A stretch of 64,000 bases of DNA from an uncultured Devosia sp. (lineage in GTDB: Bacteria; Pseudomonadota; Alphaproteobacteria; Rhizobiales; Devosiaceae), in NCBI RefSeq assembly GCF_913055165.1, contig NZ_CAJXJS010000006.1, forward strand, positions 1 through 64,000, written 5' to 3'. The translations under genes and the position numbers were made by a program. Below are positions 57,800-64,000 of the stretch, in pieces. The notes under the pieces were generated by a model. That model made no database searches, was not told the origin of the DNA, and worked only from the letters and a program-made list of their open reading frames with translations. Every line of letters starts with the position of its first letter. Position 1 is the stretch's first letter.

Positions 57800-58447
57800 A
57801 TGACACCCACGCGCCACCTCGTCCTGGGCATGGTGCTGACCGGCTCCGCCGGCCTTATAGACGCGGTCGGCTTCATAGAGCTGGGCGGCTATTTCACCTC
57901 CTTCATGAGCGGCAACACCACCCAGGGCGGTGCCGCCCTGGTCGATGGCGCATGGCCCGTGGTGCTGCTCACAGCCTCGCTCATCGCCCTGTTCTTCATC
58001 GGTAGCGTGCTGGGTGCCCTTGCCGCCTATTCCAGCCCACGCTGGGGACCAGCCGCCGTCAGCGCCGTTGTGCTGGTGGGCGTGGTGACCACGCTGGCGT
58101 TGGCGCTGGCCGGTTATCCTGCGAACCAGGCCATGCTGGTGCTTGCGGCCAGTGCTGGTGGACAGAATGCCATTCTGCCCATGCGCGGCGCGGTCCGCCT
58201 TGGCGCCACTTTCGTCACCGGCACGCTCTATATGGCCGGACAGGATTTGGCGCTGGCACTGCGGGGAGCCGCCCCACCTTTGCGCTGGCTGCAACACCTG
58301 ACTGTGTGGTTTGCACTCTTTGCCGGCGCCGCTATTGGTGCCCTGCTCTACCGGCTTCTCGGCATCGGCACCCTGGGCTTGCCGATCGCGATTTACGCCG
58401 CCTTCACCTTCGGCCATCTCCGCGCCGCTCGCGCTTCGGCGATATGA
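57800..58447 (+). CDS. DUF1275 (YoaK-like) membrane protein
   Basis: 215 aa from ATG 57800 (MTPTRHLVLGMVLTGSAGLIDAVGFI); the track ORF starts 87 codons earlier in another gene. Six hydrophobic segments. ALIDAVGF-like start followed by LGGYFTSFMSGNTTQGG, and AGGQNAILPMRGAVRLGATFVTGTL are the DUF1275 signature. Function unknown. Its stop is part of a hairpin that also terminates sulP. Confidence 0.87.
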   Translation: MTPTRHLVLGMVLTGSAGLIDAVGFIELGGYFTSFMSGNTTQGGAALVDGAWPVVLLTASLIALFFIGSVLGALAAYSSPRWGPAAVSAVVLVGVVTTLALALAGYPANQAMLVLAASAGGQNAILPMRGAVRLGATFVTGTLYMAGQDLALALRGAAPPLRWLQHLTVWFALFAGAAIGALLYRLLGIGTLGLPIAIYAAFTFGHLRAARASAI

Positions 58448-58471
58448 AAAGCCCGGCTGAGGAGCCGGGCT
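58448..58471. terminator. Bidirectional terminator between DUF1275 and sulP
   Basis: 10-bp perfect stem AAGCCCGGCT / AGCCGGGCTT with a GAGG loop; followed by TTTTC on the minus strand and TTC on the plus strand. Confidence 0.85.
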
Positions 58472-58476
58472 TCAGA

Positions 58477-59961
58477 TCATCCGTGACCCACCAGCAGGTC
58501 GCCATTTGCCTTATGGTGCACGCCGAGATTGTCGACGATGGTCGCGCTGGCCTTGTTCATGCCCGATAGCGTCACCTCCCGGCCCAGCTTGCGGAATTTG
58601 AGAACCGCCTTGTCGACCCCGGCCACACTGGAAATGTCCCAGATATGGGCGTGTGTCAGGTCGATCACCACGCGATCCACCGCCTCATCGAAGTCAAAAG
58701 CCCGCATGAATTGCTCGGCCGAAGCGAAGAACAACTGTCCCTGCACGTGATAAACCCGCGTCTTGCCGTCCTCGCTCAGCTCCTTGCGCACCTGGAAGAT
58801 CTGCGAGATCTTCCAGGCAAAGAACACGCCAGACAGCAGCACTCCCACGAGCACGCCGATTGCCAGATTGTGGGTATAGACCACAAAGGCCACCGTGGAG
58901 AGCATCACCATGGATGACGAACGCGGGTGATCGCGCAGATTGCGGATCGACTGCCAGTCAAACGTGCCGATCGACACCATGATCATGATCGCTACCAGCG
59001 CCGGCATGGGGATATTGCGCAACAGGTCACCAAGCACCACCAGCAGCACCAGCAGATAGGCTCCGGCAAGGAATGTGGACAGACGCCCACGTCCGCCGGA
59101 ACGCACATTGATGCCCGACTGGCCGATCATGGCACAACCCGCCATGCCACCAAAAAAGCCGGAGGCGATATTGGCGATGCCCTGTCCGATGCTCTCCTGC
59201 CTCTTGTCACTCGGCGTATCGGTGAAATCGTCGATGATCTGCGCTGTCATCAGGGATTCGAGCAGACCAACGGCCGCCACCCCCACCGAATAGGGCAGGA
59301 TGATCCAGAACATGTCCAGCGTCAGCGGCACATTCGGAATGAGAAGGAACGGCAGCGCCGTGGGCAGTTCGCCCATGTCACCCACCAGGTGCACATCCAG
59401 CCCACCGAAGAACACCACCAGTCCAACGACGATGATGGCCACCAGCGGCGAGGGCACCAACGTGGTTACGCGCGGGAACAGATAGATGATCAGAAGCGCC
59501 AGTGCCACCATGGGATAGGTCATCATCGGCACGCCGATCAGCTCGGGCAATTGCGCCATGAAAATCAGGATCGCAAGCGCATTGACGAAGCCGGTCATCA
59601 CAGATTTCGACACGAACCGCATCACGGTATGCAGCTTAAGATAGCCCGCGCCGATCTGCAGCACGCCAGCCAGAATGGTCGCTGCCAAGAGGTAGTCGAG
59701 CCCGTGCTCGCGCACCAGTGAGCCGAACAGCACCGCGGTTGCCGCCGTGGCGGCAGAGATCATGGCGGGACGCCCGCCAAAAATAGCAATGACAATGGCG
59801 ATCACCACCGAAGCATAGAGCCCGACCCGGGGGTCGACGCCGGCGATGATGGAAAAAGCGATAGCCTCTGGAACGAGGGCCAGGGCGACGACGAGACCGG
59901 AGAGCAGGTCGCCCCGCACATTCCGCACCCACTCGGCGCGGTAGTTTTCGAAATTGAACAT
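58477..59961 (-). CDS. SulP-family anion transporter with STAS domain
   Basis: 494 aa from ATG 59961 ([22 protein letters not shown]); the track start adds 34 codons from the leader. SulP transport domain: [34 protein letters not shown], then about ten more hydrophobic segments including [33 protein letters not shown]. The C-terminal STAS domain ([25 protein letters not shown] ... [22 protein letters not shown]) is intact. Substrate may be sulfate or bicarbonate (BicA type). Long structured 5' leader. Confidence 0.92.
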   Translation of the reverse strand: MFNFENYRAEWVRNVRGDLLSGLVVALALVPEAIAFSIIAGVDPRVGLYASVVIAIVIAIFGGRPAMISAATAATAVLFGSLVREHGLDYLLAATILAGVLQIGAGYLKLHTVMRFVSKSVMTGFVNALAILIFMAQLPELIGVPMMTYPMVALALLIIYLFPRVTTLVPSPLVAIIVVGLVVFFGGLDVHLVGDMGELPTALPFLLIPNVPLTLDMFWIILPYSVGVAAVGLLESLMTAQIIDDFTDTPSDKRQESIGQGIANIASGFFGGMAGCAMIGQSGINVRSGGRGRLSTFLAGAYLLVLLVVLGDLLRNIPMPALVAIMIMVSIGTFDWQSIRNLRDHPRSSSMVMLSTVAFVVYTHNLAIGVLVGVLLSGVFFAWKISQIFQVRKELSEDGKTRVYHVQGQLFFASAEQFMRAFDFDEAVDRVVIDLTHAHIWDISSVAGVDKAVLKFRKLGREVTLSGMNKASATIVDNLGVHHKANGDLLVGHG

Positions 59962-60078
59962 GGACAAGACCCAGGGCGCAGACGGCTGGGAACCGCCTTG
60001 AATGCGCGATGATACTTGTGACCGGGGGATAGGCGCCCGGAGAAGCCACTCGGCAGGAAACACCGAGTCCGACGAACG
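59962..60078 (-). promoter_or_regulatory. Structured 5' leader of sulP, candidate cis-regulatory RNA
   Basis: About 115 bases between the predicted transcript start and the sulP ATG. On the minus strand it contains ACTCGG...CCGAGT (6 bp), CCGGG...CCCGG, and CCCAG...CTGGG near the start codon. A structured RNA class called sul1 was reported upstream of alphaproteobacterial sulfate-transporter genes; this leader may belong to it, but I recall the name only and cannot check the consensus. Confidence 0.4.
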
Positions 60079-60083
60079 AGAGG

Positions 60084-60112
60084 CTTATAACGACGGGATC
60101 AGGTTCGAACAA
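60084..60112 (-). promoter_or_regulatory. Putative sigma-70 promoter of sulP
   Basis: On the minus strand TTGTTC - 17 bases - TATAAG; the -10 matches five of six consensus bases. It predicts a transcript starting near 60076 with a leader of about 115 bases. Confidence 0.5.
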
Positions 60113-60180
60113 CCCGGCGACACGCATCCCTGCCCTGACCAGTCGTCAGGCCCGCATTCCGTGACGAAAAAGCGCGAACG

Positions 60181-60213
60181 GAAAAAAACAAGGCCGGGAT
60201 CGCTCCCGGCCTT
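60181..60213 (-). terminator. Intrinsic terminator of clpA
   Basis: 10-bp perfect stem AAGGCCGGGA / TCCCGGCCTT with a 4-base loop, followed on the minus strand by GTTTTTTTC. Lies about 25 bases after the clpA stop. Confidence 0.92.
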
Positions 60214-60237
60214 TCATCATCTCAACCTGAGAAGATC

Positions 60238-62577
60238 TCAGTTCTTGTCTGCCGTCGCCTTGGGCTTCTTCGGTTTGGGCAACGCCTTGGGCTTGGCCGG
60301 GCGTGGCGGAACCGCCACCAGTTCCAGCTTGGCCTCGGCGCCCTCGCCCACCACTGCAACCGTCACCGAGCCACCATTGACCAGTTCGCCAAACAGCACT
60401 TGGTCGGCCAAAGGCTTCTTGACATGCTCCTGGATCACACGGCCCAGCGGGCGGGCGCCCATGCGCTCGTCATAGCCGTGCTCGGCGAGCCAGTCGGCGG
60501 CCTCCGGGGTGAGATTGATCGTAACGCCGCGTTCGGCCAGCTGGCCTTCAAGCTGCAGCACGAACTTCTCCACCACCCGGCGCACCACTTCGCGCGGCAG
60601 CGGCGCGAAGGAGATAATGGCGTCGAGCCGGTTTCGAAATTCGGGGCTGAAGGTGCGGTTGATCGCATCCTCGTCATCCCCCTGCTCGCGCTTGCGGCCA
60701 AAGCCGATCGGCGCGCGGGCCAGTTCCGCGGCACCCACATTGGACGTCATGATCAGGATGACATTGCGGAAATCCACCGCCTTGCCGTTGTGATCGGTCA
60801 GCTTGCCGTGGTCCATCACCTGCAGCAGAATGTTGTAGAGGTCCGGATGGGCCTTTTCGATTTCGTCCAGCAACACCACGCAATGCGGATGCTGGTCGAC
60901 GCCATCGGTCAGCAGCCCACCCTGGTCGAACCCGACATAGCCCGGAGGCGCACCGATCAGTCGGCTGATCGTATGGCGCTCCATATATTCGGACATGTCG
61001 AAGCGCAGCAGTTCCACGCCCAGCGTATCGGCCAACTGCTTGGCAACCTCGGTCTTGCCGACACCGGTCGGACCGGTAAACAGATACGAACCGATCGGCT
61101 TCTCCGGCTCGCGCAGGCCTGCACGGGCCAGCTTGATCGCCGAAGACAACGCCGTGATCGCCGAATCCTGCCCGAACACCACTGTCTTGAGGCTCTGCTC
61201 GAGCCCCGATAGCAGTTCCGCATCGGATTTGGAAACCGACTTGGGTGGGATGCGCGCTATCGAAGCTATGGTGGCCTCGATGTCCTCCACCTCGATGGTC
61301 TTCTTCCGCTTGTCCTCCGGCAGCAGCATCTGGCTGGCCCCGGTCTCGTCGATCACATCGATCGCCTTGTCCGGCAGCTTGCGGTCGGTGATATAGCGCG
61401 CGCTCAGCTCCACGGCGGCCTTGAGCGCTTCATCGGTATATTTGAGCTTGTGGAACTCTTCGAAATACGGCCGCAATCCTTTGACGATCTCGATCGCGTC
61501 CGGAACAGTCGGCTCGTTGACGTCGATCTTCTGGAAGCGCCGGACCAAGGCCCGATCCTTCTCGAAGAACTGCCGGTATTCCTTGTAGGTGGTCGAGCCG
61601 ATGCAGCGGATTGCCCCGCTGGCTAGGGCAGGCTTGAGCAGGTTCGAGGCATCGAGCGCGCCGCCTGAGGTGGCGCCAGCACCGATCATGGTGTGGATTT
61701 CATCGATGAAGAGCACCGCATTGGGCATCTTCTCGAGTTCCTTCATCACCGCTTTCAGACGCTCTTCGAAGTCGCCGCGATAGCGCGTGCCTGCCAGCAG
61801 CGCACCCATGTCGAGCGCGTAGATGACCGCTTCCTTGAGCACTTCGGGCACGTCGCCCTCAATGATCTTGCGCGCCAGCCCCTCGGCAATGGCGGTCTTG
61901 CCGACGCCGGCGTCACCCACATAAAGCGGGTTGTTCTTCGAACGACGGCAGAGCACCTGAATAGTCCGGCGCAACTCGCTGTCCCGCCCGATCAGCGGGT
62001 CGATCTTGCCCTGGCGGGCCTTCTCGTTGAGGTTGACACAAAAATCGGCGAGCGCCGAGCTCTTCTTGGCTTCCGGACCGCCTTCCGAGGTGCCCTCCCC
62101 TTCATCCGCGCCGCGGACCTTGCGCTCTTCACTCGGGCCCGACTTGGTAATGCCGTGGGAGATGAAATTGACCGCGTCCAGCCGGCTCATGTCCTGCTGT
62201 TCGAGGAAATAAGCAGCGTGGCTCTCGCGCTCGGCAAAGATCGCGACCAGCACATTGGCACCGGTAACCTCTTCGCGACCGGACGACTGGACGTGAATGA
62301 CCGCGCGCTGGATCACGCGCTGAAAGGCGGCCGTGGGCCTCGCATCCTGGCCGTTCTGCACGACCAGACTGTCCAGCTCTTCATTAATGAAATCTTCGAG
62401 GTCGCTCTTGAGCGCGTCGATATCGACGTCGCAGCCGGTCAGAACGGCCAGCGTGTCACGGTCGTCCGTCAGGGCCAGAAGCAGGTGCTCGAGCGTGGCA
62501 AACTCATGGTTGCGCTCACGGGCCAGGTTCATCGCCTGGTGCAGGGCCTTTTCGAGTCCGCGCGAAAATGAGGGCAT
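60238..62577 (-). CDS. clpA: ATP-dependent Clp protease ATP-binding subunit ClpA
   Basis: 779 aa AAA+ unfoldase that feeds ClpP. N-domain with double Clp repeats (FSRGLEKALHQAMNLARERNHEFATLEHLLLAL), AAA-1 Walker A GDAGVGKTAIAEGLA and Walker B VLFIDEIHTMIGAG, AAA-2 Walker A FTGPTGVGKTEVAKQLA and Walker B VVLLDEIEKAHPD. The ClpP-binding IGF loop is ARAPIGFGRKR. The C-terminus is Lys/Pro-rich. AGGA precedes the ATG. ClpS is 9 bases upstream in the same operon. Confidence 0.97.
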   Translation of the reverse strand: MPSFSRGLEKALHQAMNLARERNHEFATLEHLLLALTDDRDTLAVLTGCDVDIDALKSDLEDFINEELDSLVVQNGQDARPTAAFQRVIQRAVIHVQSSGREEVTGANVLVAIFAERESHAAYFLEQQDMSRLDAVNFISHGITKSGPSEERKVRGADEGEGTSEGGPEAKKSSALADFCVNLNEKARQGKIDPLIGRDSELRRTIQVLCRRSKNNPLYVGDAGVGKTAIAEGLARKIIEGDVPEVLKEAVIYALDMGALLAGTRYRGDFEERLKAVMKELEKMPNAVLFIDEIHTMIGAGATSGGALDASNLLKPALASGAIRCIGSTTYKEYRQFFEKDRALVRRFQKIDVNEPTVPDAIEIVKGLRPYFEEFHKLKYTDEALKAAVELSARYITDRKLPDKAIDVIDETGASQMLLPEDKRKKTIEVEDIEATIASIARIPPKSVSKSDAELLSGLEQSLKTVVFGQDSAITALSSAIKLARAGLREPEKPIGSYLFTGPTGVGKTEVAKQLADTLGVELLRFDMSEYMERHTISRLIGAPPGYVGFDQGGLLTDGVDQHPHCVVLLDEIEKAHPDLYNILLQVMDHGKLTDHNGKAVDFRNVILIMTSNVGAAELARAPIGFGRKREQGDDEDAINRTFSPEFRNRLDAIISFAPLPREVVRRVVEKFVLQLEGQLAERGVTINLTPEAADWLAEHGYDERMGARPLGRVIQEHVKKPLADQVLFGELVNGGSVTVAVVGEGAEAKLELVAVPPRPAKPKALPKPKKPKATADKN

Positions 62578-62586
62578 ATGATGTTC

Positions 62587-63003
62587 CTACTGTTTTTCCA
62601 TCACGCATTGCAGCGGATGCTGGTTCTTGCGTGCCGTATCCATCACGCGGGTGACCTTGGTCTCGGCCACCTCGTATGGATATACGCCGCACTCACCGAC
62701 CCCCTTCTGGTGGACGTGCAGCATGATGCGCATGGCGTCTTCGCGTGACTTGTTGAAGACGTCCTGAAGCACCAGAACGACGAATTCCATCGGCGTGTAG
62801 TCGTCGTTGAGCAGCAGAACCCGATACAGGTTCGGCCTCTTGGTTTTGGGACGCGTCTTGGTCACCGTCCCGGTTTCGAAATCCGCATCGTTCCCACCCT
62901 TGCGGCCGCCGTCATCGTCCTTGGGGCCGGCAGTCACGCGCGGCGGCACGACGGGCCGGATGGGCGAAAGATTATCGGTGGGCAGCTTGAGGGTCATGGT
63001 CAT
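62587..63003 (-). CDS. clpS: ATP-dependent Clp protease adaptor ClpS
   Basis: 138 aa from ATG 63003 ([18 protein letters not shown]); the track's GTG at 63051 lies inside the predicted -10 box and is rejected. The first about 50 residues are a flexible extension; the core is [61 protein letters not shown], with the [10 protein letters not shown] and the hydrophobic-pocket residues that bind N-degrons. It delivers N-end-rule substrates to ClpA. Rhizobiales often carry a second ClpS. Confidence 0.96.
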   Translation of the reverse strand: MTMTLKLPTDNLSPIRPVVPPRVTAGPKDDDGGRKGGNDADFETGTVTKTRPKTKRPNLYRVLLLNDDYTPMEFVVLVLQDVFNKSREDAMRIMLHVHQKGVGECGVYPYEVAETKVTRVMDTARKNQHPLQCVMEKQ

Positions 63004-63049
63004 GGTAGGCGCTCTGTCGCCAGAGGAAACGAAGCAGTTGGCTGGCACC

Positions 63050-63079
63050 ATTATGTAGGCAAAATCGGGCCGGTGTTAA
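63050..63079 (-). promoter_or_regulatory. Putative sigma-70 promoter of clpS-clpA
   Basis: On the minus strand TTAACA - 18 bases - CATAAT, each differing from consensus at one position, about 45 bases upstream of the clpS ATG. Confidence 0.5.
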
Positions 63080-63341
63080 GGCCCATGCCATCCCGAAAAT
63101 GTGAGCGCGCGCCAATGGCGCATTAATCAGCACTCTGGACCTGCAAGTCGTGAGGAGCGCCAGCAGTCTGTTGCCCGATTGACGCTCTGAGCCGAAAAAA
63201 CATCGCATTTTACGGAATCGTAACGGCGCATCGCTAACCTCATGGAAGGTCGGTTTTTCGGGGTTTGGGGACACTCGAAACCGCCAGCGTCAAACGAGTA
63301 GCGTACGGGCCATTAGCCCGAGTAAGTAATTGGAGTACCGG

Positions 63342-64000
63342 GTGATTTTCCTGGCAAAGACCCCCTGGCGCACTGCGTTTCTGCGTGTTGTCGCCGCCGT
63401 TCTCGTGACCTTCGCCCTCGGTCTTTCCGCCGCGGCGCCGGTCCAGGCCATTGAAAACCTCCGCAAATATGCCGGCATCGTGGTCGACGCCAAATCCGGC
63501 AAAATTCTCTACGAAGAGCAAGCAGATTCAAAGCGCTACCCGGCCTCCGTCGCCAAGGTGATGACGCTCTACGTGCTGTTCCAGGAATTGCAGGCTGGCA
63601 ATCTCAGCCTCTCGACCAAGATGACCGTGTCGCGTCATGCGGCCTCGGCCGTGCCGACCAAGCTGGGCCTGCGCGCCGGCTCGACCATTTCGGTGGAAGA
63701 TGCCATCAAGTCGCTGGTCACGCTCTCTGCCAACGACATGGCCCGCGTGATCGCCGAACACATTTCCGGCAGCGAATCCAAATTCGCTGAACGCATGACG
63801 GCCACGGCCCGCGCCATGGGCATGTCGAGCACCACCTACCGCAATGCCTCGGGCCTCCCGGACGGCGGACAGGTCACCACTGTTCGCGACCAGGCCATTC
63901 TTGGCATCGCCGTCTACCAGCATTTCCCCCAGTACTACGAGTATTTCCAGACCACGTCCTTCCGCTATGGCGGCAAGACCTATGGCAACCACAACCGTGT
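63342..64000 (+). CDS. D-alanyl-D-alanine carboxypeptidase (S11 family), partial at right edge
   Basis: 219 codons visible from GTG 63342 (MIFLAKTPWRTAFLRVV), with GGAG upstream; no stop in the window, so absent from the track. The signal peptide runs to about residue 36 (FALGLSAAAPVQA). The S11 nucleophile motif SxxK is YPASVAKVMTLYVLF, the SxN motif is LSANDMARVIAEH, and the KTG motif would lie beyond the window. DacA/DacC-type enzymes trim peptidoglycan pentapeptides in the periplasm. Upstream, 286 bases of divergent intergenic DNA separate it from clpS. Confidence 0.94.
   Translation, partial: MIFLAKTPWRTAFLRVVAAVLVTFALGLSAAAPVQAIENLRKYAGIVVDAKSGKILYEEQADSKRYPASVAKVMTLYVLFQELQAGNLSLSTKMTVSRHAASAVPTKLGLRAGSTISVEDAIKSLVTLSANDMARVIAEHISGSESKFAERMTATARAMGMSSTTYRNASGLPDGGQVTTVRDQAILGIAVYQHFPQYYEYFQTTSFRYGGKTYGNHNR

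Noticed and set aside
60097-60112. GAACCTGATCC on the minus strand, resembling the TPP riboswitch core
   Set aside because: The upstream CUGAGA element and the following 'AUGCCAGCGUAGGG'-type segment are missing, and the string overlaps the putative sulP promoter rather than the transcribed leader.
1-64000. CRISPR arrays, prophage, insertion sequences, defence systems, tRNA/rRNA genes
   Set aside because: I looked on both strands for repeat-spacer patterns, transposases, integrases, restriction or toxin-antitoxin pairs and tRNA consensus strings and found none except the solitary YjhX.

Overview
The window looks like the chromosome of an alphaproteobacterium of the Hyphomicrobiales (Rhizobiales), and I would guess close to Devosia. 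The evidence is gene content and order: a pyruvate dehydrogenase (PDH) cluster whose E1-beta carries its own lipoyl domain, next to ftsB and lipA; a DnaA-related HdaA followed by ppk and ppx; the order pleD-divK-DUF3572-dinB; gatCAB; and a perfect CtrA-type box. Base composition is about 60% GC by eye. Nearly everything is chromosomal housekeeping. I see no tRNA, rRNA, CRISPR array, insertion sequence, prophage or plasmid gene. No known defence or secretion system is visible.

Layout. 1-11 kb (minus strand) is the PDH/lipoate block: ftsB, pdhA, a small membrane protein, pdhB, pdhC, a TfoX-like protein, an SGNH hydrolase, lpdA, an oxidoreductase and lipA. It ends in an ORF that joins a COQ10/RatA-like SRPBCC domain in frame to cobaltochelatase CobT and runs off the left edge. 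11-17 kb holds the malic enzyme maeB, a membrane EAL phosphodiesterase behind a CtrA box, and aspS. 17-26 kb has rnd, the hdaA-ppk-ppx block, an AI-2E permease, purM and purN. 26-35 kb is a mosaic: an EamA transporter, two tandem proline-rich/disordered microproteins, gatB, a GNAT protein, chorismate mutase, DUF998, a solitary YjhX, a REP-like palindrome, two small proteins, and a gatC-GNAT-secreted protein-gatA operon. 35-46 kb has ruvX, an AraC regulator divergent from an NmrA-like protein, pyrB with a pyrC whose metal site is degenerate, a dipeptidase, topA, an aldo/keto reductase and an E. coli-type murB. 46-58 kb has dprA-plsY, rnr-DUF983, rpmG, pleD-divK, DUF3572-dinB-ridA, a DUF482 protein, a HIT protein and DUF1275. 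58-64 kb has a SulP transporter with a structured leader, clpS-clpA, and the start of a D,D-carboxypeptidase.

How the genes work together. The left block makes acetyl-CoA: E1, E2 and E3 of PDH plus LipA, which completes their lipoyl cofactors. MaeB supplies pyruvate from malate. HdaA, PleD, DivK and the CtrA box point to the alphaproteobacterial cell-cycle and c-di-GMP circuitry. GatCAB and AspS are linked: a non-discriminating AspRS together with GatCAB makes Asn-tRNA in many members of this order. ClpS feeds N-end-rule substrates to ClpA.

Most notable observations. First, the SRPBCC-CobT junction at about position 1270 coincides with a GC step from about 60% to about 70%, and both partners are truncated there; this is either a real fusion or an assembly/recombination chimera. 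Second, several non-coding elements are unexplained: a nested-hairpin region after rpmG, a hairpin that buries the Shine-Dalgarno of a microprotein, and the sulP leader. Nothing here amounts to a clearly new multi-gene system, and I do not claim one.
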